Positions 4,795 to 8,845 of a DNA stretch of 8,845 bases are shown piece by piece. This stretch comes from 2-01-FULL-49-22 sp964639445. GTDB taxonomy: Bacteria; Patescibacteriota; Saccharimonadia; Saccharimonadales; UBA10212. The notes beneath the pieces were generated by a model. It saw only the letters and a program-made list of their open reading frames with translations, was not told the DNA's origin and ran no database searches. The position numbers and the translations under genes are program-made. How positions within the stretch are numbered: position 1 is the first letter of the stretch; each line of letters opens with the position of its first letter. The DNA lies in contig CAZXDA010000028.1 in the NCBI GenBank assembly GCA_964639445.1, positions 1 to 8,845 of the forward strand, given 5' to 3'.

Positions 4795-7333
4795 CGTGCT
4801 CTTCCTCACCCCGCTGTTGTGGTTGGGATTGAGCCGTCACTGGCGCGCTTTTTTTCCTGCGCCGGCGCCGTCTTTTTTTAGTTGGCTGTAGTTCGCTAGA
4901 GTTGCCGGTTAATGATTTCAATAAACCAGTAGCGACCTTATTAATCCGCTCGGTTGACGGCGTTTGGTTGCCAGCTGATGTAGTCGCCAGTTTGGGTTGT
5001 GGTTGCGCAGCCGGCGGCGGTGACTTGGCGGCTGCTATTTCATGAATTATGGCTTCAATAGCGGCTCGCGGTTGAGCGTAGCGCTCGCGGCTTAATCCGA
5101 TAATACGCTGGCTGAGGTCATTAACGGGCTGCGGCAAATTGAGGGTTTTGGCCGAAAAGGCCGGCGCTTTTTCGCCATCAATTATCATGCTTATCACGAA
5201 GTAACGTGAATGTTGCTGAATTAAATCGGCTGACTCGAACTGCGGCTCAAAATACTTTTGCAAAAAAGGCGAATCATCCGGACTGACCCTAAACGACATA
5301 ATTGTGCCAACATTACCAAACACCGCGTCACGCACCGGCTGTTCCATTTGCGCAATGTATTGATTAGCGATGGTTAAATTGAGGGCATACTTGCGGGCTT
5401 CGCTTAAAATCACGGAAAAACTGTCGGTGGCAAAGTTTTGAAACTCGTCAACATAAAGATAAAATTGCCGCCTCTGCCCTTCCGGTACGTCGGCGCGACT
5501 CATGGCGGCTAACTGAATTTTGGTTACCATCATAGCGCCTAATACGCCGGCATTATCCTCGCCCATCAGGCCACGGCTAAGGTTAACGATTAAAATCTTG
5601 CCTTCATCCATAATTTTCCGGATATTAAACGAGCTTTTGGGCTGGCCAATGATATTTCTGACCATGGGGTTAGCTGTAAAAGCACCCACTTTGTTAAGTA
5701 CTGGCGCGACAGCCTCAGTCGCGAATTTATCGTTCCAAGAAGCAAATTCATTAACCCAAAAGTTTCTGACCACCGGATCCATAATATGGCTAATAACATC
5801 CGCTCTAAACTTCTTTTCTGTCAGCATACGGGTAATATCAAGCAGGGTTGAGTTGGGGTAATCAAGTAGTGCCAGCAGCGTGTAACGCAAAATATACTCC
5901 AGGCGCGGTCCCCAGCTGTCGGCAAATAGACGTTTAAGCACGCCGACCATCTCTGAGCTTATGTGTCCTTTTAGCGACGGATCAGTTACCTCCAGCGGAT
6001 TAAAGCCAATCGGAAATTCTTTGTCAGCCGGGTTGAAGTAAACAACATCATCCAGCCGGCGCTCCGGTATAAATCTTAATACCTCCTGAGCATAATCGCC
6101 GTGCGGGTCAATTACGGCAAAGCCTTGATCCCAATAAATGTCAGATAGTGTCAGTAACTCCAAGGCGCCGGTTTTACCGGTTCCGGTCTGGCCCAATATA
6201 TAGACGTGACGGCCGCGGTCAGCCCGGAAGATACCGAAAATAGTGTTATCGCCACGAAAATTAGTAACACCAAAAAGGCTGATTCCGGCTTCATGACCAG
6301 GCACAGCAACGGGCACATTAGCCGGCGGCTCGGCTGTTTTGACTGTTGCCCAGACAATATTAGGCGTCTCGACGGTAGTATGTGGCAGATGGAAAAGACT
6401 GGCCAGCTCTTCAATATTTAAAATGTAACCTTGGTCTATAAAAAAGCGTGTCTGATACTCCAGTAATTTATCGCGGTTAAAGCTGGATAATTTAACTTTA
6501 AAGCCGTTTAGATTAGTAGTGTTGAACTGCTTAAAAGCGCCAACCAGCGCCTGCATTCGCAGACGAGCAGTTCGTTGATCGTGACCGGCATAAAGCAAAC
6601 GAATTTTTACTTGGTAACCAAGTTTTGTAGTCTTTTGTTCAATGGCGGCAATGCGGCTTTTATCGCGCTCAGACAACTCTGGTTCATTTTTGCCTTCAGT
6701 TGGCGTGGGCGGTCGTGCTAGAGCCGCAAAAGCTTGAGCGGTATAGCTTAGCAAATTCTCGCCTGAAAACAAACCTTGCCGGTTGCGGATTTTGGCAATC
6801 ACGCGGCTACCTTTGCGATGCCAATCGTCCGGAATGGGGCGGCTCATAATCTGAATCCACATTTCCTCGTCTTCTTTATCCAGCTTGGCCAAGGTAGCCG
6901 TAATACCTGCTAGGGGGTCAACCTCAAAGCTCGGGAAGGATTTAATAGGCAGAACCTCGTTGTCTGTCAGTGTTAGCTCGGCGGTATGTATAACAGTCTG
7001 ATGCAGCGGCCGCTCGGTATAGTCTTCTTCTTGCTCATAAATGTGTACAGTTGGATACTGAGCATAAATTTGTCCCTCCACAAAGGCCTGTAAATGTTTA
7101 GGCGTCCAAATATAGAAACGAATCCGCTGATTAATGGCTGCAATCTCTAGACTGATATGTTCTTGTAGTGAGCCGGAAAGCCGTAGTTCCCTTTTGGGCC
7201 TTAGGATGCCGTGCAGAGCAGCCAGCATTTGTTCGGCCGCCAATTCCTTTTTGTCGTTAGTGCGCGGCACCTCAAGCATTAGCAAGCAATGCTCATGCAC
7301 TCCACCAACCTTCTTTCTGCCAAGTAAAGCCAT
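4778..7333 (-). CDS. VirD4/TraG-type (TraM-recognition) DNA-pumping ATPase, without N-terminal membrane anchor
   Basis: 851 residues. The N-terminal 340 or so have no membrane segment and form a domain I know only as the uncharacterised front end of such CPR proteins. The ATPase half carries Walker A GQTGTGKT (381-388), a FAVIDPHGDY strand (405-414) as in VirD4/HerA-FtsK enzymes, Walker B YLYVDEFQNF (625-634) and ANQYIAQM (656-663) as the downstream Gln motif. The tail (about 770-851) is Pro/Ala/Gln-rich and contains KKRRRRRRKK (819-828), then an acidic EEEHVIRLR end. By family it should be a hexameric ATPase handing DNA or protein substrates to a type IV secretion or pilus machine, or moving DNA at the membrane. 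No relaxase, VirB4 or other secretion gene is in the window. ATG 7333 is chosen: it follows a TATAAT box by 14 nt and has a weak AAAGGG before it. The upstream minus-strand neighbour is the sigma-region-4 gene. Confidence 0.88.
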   Translation of the reverse strand: MALLGRKKVGGVHEHCLLMLEVPRTNDKKELAAEQMLAALHGILRPKRELRLSGSLQEHISLEIAAINQRIRFYIWTPKHLQAFVEGQIYAQYPTVHIYEQEEDYTERPLHQTVIHTAELTLTDNEVLPIKSFPSFEVDPLAGITATLAKLDKEDEEMWIQIMSRPIPDDWHRKGSRVIAKIRNRQGLFSGENLLSYTAQAFAALARPPTPTEGKNEPELSERDKSRIAAIEQKTTKLGYQVKIRLLYAGHDQRTARLRMQALVGAFKQFNTTNLNGFKVKLSSFNRDKLLEYQTRFFIDQGYILNIEELASLFHLPHTTVETPNIVWATVKTAEPPANVPVAVPGHEAGISLFGVTNFRGDNTIFGIFRADRGRHVYILGQTGTGKTGALELLTLSDIYWDQGFAVIDPHGDYAQEVLRFIPERRLDDVVYFNPADKEFPIGFNPLEVTDPSLKGHISSEMVGVLKRLFADSWGPRLEYILRYTLLALLDYPNSTLLDITRMLTEKKFRADVISHIMDPVVRNFWVNEFASWNDKFATEAVAPVLNKVGAFTANPMVRNIIGQPKSSFNIRKIMDEGKILIVNLSRGLMGEDNAGVLGAMMVTKIQLAAMSRADVPEGQRRQFYLYVDEFQNFATDSFSVILSEARKYALNLTIANQYIAQMEQPVRDAVFGNVGTIMSFRVSPDDSPFLQKYFEPQFESADLIQQHSRYFVISMIIDGEKAPAFSAKTLNLPQPVNDLSQRIIGLSRERYAQPRAAIEAIIHEIAAAKSPPPAAQPQPKLATTSAGNQTPSTERINKVATGLLKSLTGNSSELQPTKKRRRRRRKKSAPVTAQSQPQQRGEEEHVIRLR

Positions 7334-7347
7334 AATTCTAACCCTTT

Positions 7348-7353
7348 ATTATA
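7348..7353 (-). promoter_or_regulatory. Putative -10 box of the VirD4-like gene
   Basis: A perfect TATAAT on the minus strand ends 14 nt before the ATG at 7333, predicting a leader of about 8 nt. No good -35 hexamer lies 16-18 nt upstream, where the sequence is instead the 7-nt tandem repeat at 7354-7388. Either the repeat replaces the -35 region through an activator or the promoter is -10 driven. Inferred from consensus only. Confidence 0.5.
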
Positions 7354-7388
7354 CAGCTATCGGCTATTAGCTAACAGCTGACAGCTAG
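7354..7388 (+). repeat. Five degenerate 7-nt tandem repeats
   Basis: Five consecutive heptamers share the pattern yrGCTrn: CAGCTAT, CGGCTAT, TAGCTAA, CAGCTGA, CAGCTAG. The array fills the space between the stop of the sigma-region-4 gene and the -10 box of the ATPase gene, exactly where a -35 element or activator site would be. AGCT-rich arrays of this kind can also arise by replication slippage. Confidence 0.65.
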
Positions 7389-7405
7389 GCCGAATTTATT
7401 CGGCC
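7388..7405 (-). other. Perfect 8-bp hairpin including the stop codon of the sigma-region-4 gene
   Basis: GGCCGAAT (7388-7395) and ATTCGGCC (7398-7405) form a perfect 8-bp inverted repeat with a 2-nt centre, extendable by GCT/AGC past a single bulged base. The TAA stop (7398-7396 on the minus strand) lies in the apex and the 5' stem arm is coding. No T tract follows on the minus strand, so it is not a standard rho-independent terminator; a role as an mRNA 3'-end stabiliser or weak attenuator is possible. Confidence 0.5.
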
Positions 7406-8439
7406 AGCGCATATGTCGCTTTGGCGACTCGTTTAAACTGCGGTTTACCCTGCAAGTTTAACAAAATGGTGGTTTCTTTAACTTGCCTGCTCTTTAGCAC
7501 GCGGCGCACAATTTCATCGCGGTGCAGCGGCCCGCCCTCTTTGCGCAAAACCTCGGCAATCACATCAGCTACGGTGCCTTGCTTATAGCCCCATTCGCGC
7601 AAGGCGTAAATCCCCCGCCCTATCAGCACAAAACGATTATCTTTAATGAGTTCATTGTGAATTGCCTGTGTGGTTACATCTTTGCGTTTAAACTCACTCT
7701 TTTTGATAGCTTCGGCAATCTCGGAAAAGTGCATGGGCTTACCGACATCATGTAAAATCACATAAATTTTGTCACGGATATTTTTGGGGTTTACCATTGG
7801 CCACTTAACAAGCCCCCAGCGTCCATGCAGCGAGGCAATGTTTTTGGAAATACCAGCCAGCGCCTGTACGTGTTGATGGTTAGGATTATCAACCTCTTTG
7901 GCAATCGTTTCAATGCCTGTAGGCTGGCCAATCTTTTTAATAGCCTCAATAATGTTGTCAACATGATTGCGAATCTTTTCTTCAGTGTGTTCGGTGGCTA
8001 GTCCGACAGCATGAAAGAAACTATCATCATCCTCAATTACCGCCAGATTAGGGCTTAAATATGCCAGGAATGCCACTCTGGCATTATCGAGTTTAGGTTC
8101 GTTGTTGTTAGCAACCTTAACGCTCAAGTCATTGGTCCTGGCTACATTACCCATTTCTTTTAGGTGGGCGGTAAGTTTAGCTTCAACATTTTTAATATGT
8201 GGTAATTCATCCTTAGAAGCAGCGGCCTTAAGGCGACTAACCACTGCCTTTTCCAACTGCCTAACACGTTCACGTGTTATACCTAAGAGTTCACCAATTT
8301 GCTCTAAGGTTTCTTTGCGGTCAAACAAACCAAAGCGGCGGGCAATGATTTCTCGTTCCCGCTCTCGCTCAATTGTATTCAGCACATCAGTAACGATGTC
8401 CTTCAGGTTAAGCTGTTCAGTAGTGGCAGTCTCTTCCAT
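7396..8439 (-). CDS. Sigma-70 region 4-like HTH fused to HARE-HTH winged-helix domains
   Basis: Predicted transcription regulator of 347 residues. Numbering below counts from the upstream GTG at 8445; subtract two for the ATG. Residues about 20-73 are a good sigma-70 region 4: EREREIIARRFGL, then the helix-turn-helix TLEQIGELLGITRERVRQLE (46-65) that would read a -35 element. Sigma regions 2 and 3 are absent, so it cannot melt promoters as a normal sigma factor. The middle (about 115-215) is helical and unassigned. About 221-287 is a HARE-HTH (the fold of RNA polymerase delta/RpoE and restriction-associated proteins): RDKIYVILHDVGKPMHFSEI and then FVLIGRGIYALREWG. A related winged-helix-like unit follows (about 290-345). 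It may act as an RNA polymerase accessory factor or promoter-binding regulator. ATG 8439 is preferred over GTG 8445 because the -10 box ends only 7 nt before the ATG, so the GTG would lie upstream of the transcription start. Confidence 0.85.
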   Translation of the reverse strand: MEETATTEQLNLKDIVTDVLNTIEREREREIIARRFGLFDRKETLEQIGELLGITRERVRQLEKAVVSRLKAAASKDELPHIKNVEAKLTAHLKEMGNVARTNDLSVKVANNNEPKLDNARVAFLAYLSPNLAVIEDDDSFFHAVGLATEHTEEKIRNHVDNIIEAIKKIGQPTGIETIAKEVDNPNHQHVQALAGISKNIASLHGRWGLVKWPMVNPKNIRDKIYVILHDVGKPMHFSEIAEAIKKSEFKRKDVTTQAIHNELIKDNRFVLIGRGIYALREWGYKQGTVADVIAEVLRKEGGPLHRDEIVRRVLKSRQVKETTILLNLQGKPQFKRVAKATYALAE

Positions 8440-8446
8440 AAGCACA

Positions 8447-8475
8447 ATTATACAATTAATTTAGCTGAAAATCAA
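8447..8475 (-). promoter_or_regulatory. Strong promoter predicting a leaderless mRNA for the sigma-region-4 gene
   Basis: On the minus strand, TTGATT (8475-8470) and a perfect TATAAT (8452-8447) are separated by exactly 17 nt. The usual start point, about 7 nt past the -10, falls on or next to the A of the ATG at 8439, so the mRNA should have no leader or only a base or two. There is accordingly no Shine-Dalgarno. Confidence 0.75.
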
Positions 8476-8532
8476 GCCCTTTCTTCTGTAACCATATTGT
8501 ATCACGAATTAGACGGGTTGGCATAATCCGTA

Positions 8533-8541
8533 TGTGGATAA
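8533..8541 (-). promoter_or_regulatory. Second perfect DnaA-box 9-mer
   Basis: TGTGGATAA on the plus strand again matches the DnaA-box consensus exactly. It lies about 60 nt upstream of the -35 of the sigma-region-4 gene and 9 nt before the inverted-repeat segment at 8551-8753. As with the copy at 3749-3757, it borders a structured intergenic region. Function not shown by sequence alone. Confidence 0.4.
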
Positions 8542-8550
8542 GTTACGCTC

Positions 8551-8753
8551 GCCCCATCTTTTTTCGAACGCGGCTCTCGCTTGATACATCTGTTGTCAAG
8601 ATGTACAACAGCCTGCGGAACTCCCTTACGGTCGGCCTCGCTCTTTATTATCTTTTCAAAGAGTCGCTCGGCTTAAGTCCTCGGCAATAAGTTGTACATT
8701 TAACAGACATCTGCTTCAGGCTCAAGCCACAAGTGTTCTCAAAAAGATGGGGC
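8551..8753. other. 203-bp structured segment closed by a 13-bp inverted repeat (RNA element or MITE-like)
   Basis: GCCCCATCTTTTT (8551-8563) and AAAAAGATGGGGC (8741-8753) are perfect inverted repeats. Nested inside, ATGTACAAC (8601-8609) pairs with GTTGTACAT (8691-8699), and within that CTCTTT (8641-8646) pairs with AAAGAG (8658-8663), with GCC/GGC (8635-8637 and 8670-8672) below it. A competing hairpin CTGTTGT/ACAACAG (8590-8596 with 8605-8611) and another ACATCT/AGATGT (8586-8591 with 8599-8604) use the same bases, so alternative folds exist. CGCTC flanks both ends (8546-8550 and 8755-8759), which could be a short target duplication. The nested pairings favour a structured RNA; the terminal repeats and flanking repeats would equally fit a small non-autonomous element. 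No transposase is present. Confidence 0.45.
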
Positions 8754-8845
8754 TCGCTCTAAACCTAAATAGCTTGCCGACCACAACCTACGACTAGACT
8801 CACCCTTGCCCCAAGTGGAGCCGGGCCGGTCGGCTGCGGAGATGA

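Larger units (their letters stand above)
8476..8845. other. Gene-free region upstream of the sigma-region-4 gene
   Basis: No gene recognised on either strand. 8476-8532 is plain A+T-rich spacer with a weak plus-strand CATAAT (8522-8527) that could be a -10 box. 8533-8541 is a perfect DnaA-box 9-mer. 8551-8753 is an inverted-repeat-bounded structured segment (separate entry). 8754-8845 is more G+C-rich, has frequent stops and shows no feature I can name. Minus-strand CTCC...GGGGCAAGG around 8804-8823 resembles a piece of bacterial RNase P RNA, but the universal core motifs are not visible. Confidence 0.6.

Noticed and set aside
4848..4880. Programmed frameshift at A-runs in the Arg/Lys tail of the VirD4-like gene
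   Set aside because: The A7 runs simply encode Lys codons; no downstream structure or alternative frame product supports frameshifting.
5520..7370. Plus-strand open frames opposite the ATPase gene (5520-5861, 6206-6421, 7134-7370) and 8102-8464 opposite the sigma-region-4 gene
   Set aside because: Shadows of well-supported minus-strand genes with no motifs of their own.
8551..8845. RNase P RNA on the minus strand
   Set aside because: A fragment near 8804-8823 and another near 8720 resemble pieces of the E. coli RNA, but the universal P4 strands (GAGGAAAGTCC-type and ACAGAA-type) could not be found and the order of motifs does not fit.

Overview
The window looks like chromosomal DNA of a Candidate Phyla Radiation (Patescibacteria) bacterium, with Saccharibacteria (TM7) the best guess. 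This is inferred from gene content: a compact ftsW-murG-ftsQ cluster, a tiny type IV prepilin, a large VirD4/TraG-type ATPase without an N-terminal membrane anchor, and a sigma-region-4 protein fused to HARE-type winged helices. UGA acts as an ordinary stop (murG ends in an ATGA overlap with ftsQ, and the ATPase gene ends in TGA), which argues against the UGA-glycine lineages (Absconditabacteria, Gracilibacteria). The phylum call comes from recognition, not from a search.

Left part, plus strand (1-3578): the 3' part of ftsW, then murG, then an ftsQ-like gene. These are packed with 86-nt and 4-nt overlaps and form a peptidoglycan and septation cluster. After a short gap with a plausible promoter come a secreted helical protein of unknown function and, 2 nt later, a mini-prepilin preceded by a strong Shine-Dalgarno. 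These two look like a cell-surface or pilus pair.

Middle (3579-4794): about 570 bases without an intact gene, A+T-rich at first, with one perfect DnaA-box 9-mer, short direct repeats, a remarkable 18-bp stem enclosing a branched rod (3782-3882), further hairpins and a possible pseudoknot. A decayed gene follows (4148-4794). It can be read across three frames as a homing-endonuclease-type protein with an HNH-associated repeat and a nuclease-like C-terminal part. It is broken by a frameshift at a T run and by a probable internal deletion, and its end overlaps the end of the convergent ATPase gene.

Right part, minus strand (4778-8475): the sigma-region-4/HARE protein gene is followed downstream by the VirD4-like ATPase gene. 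Each has its own TATAAT box so close to the start codon that the mRNAs should be leaderless or nearly so. A five-unit 7-nt degenerate tandem repeat and a perfect 8-bp hairpin that includes a stop codon lie between them.

Far right (8476-8845): no gene recognised. It holds a second perfect DnaA-box 9-mer and a 203-bp segment closed by a 13-bp inverted repeat with nested internal pairings, either an unrecognised structured RNA or a small MITE-like element. The two structured intergenic regions are the best candidates for something undescribed.
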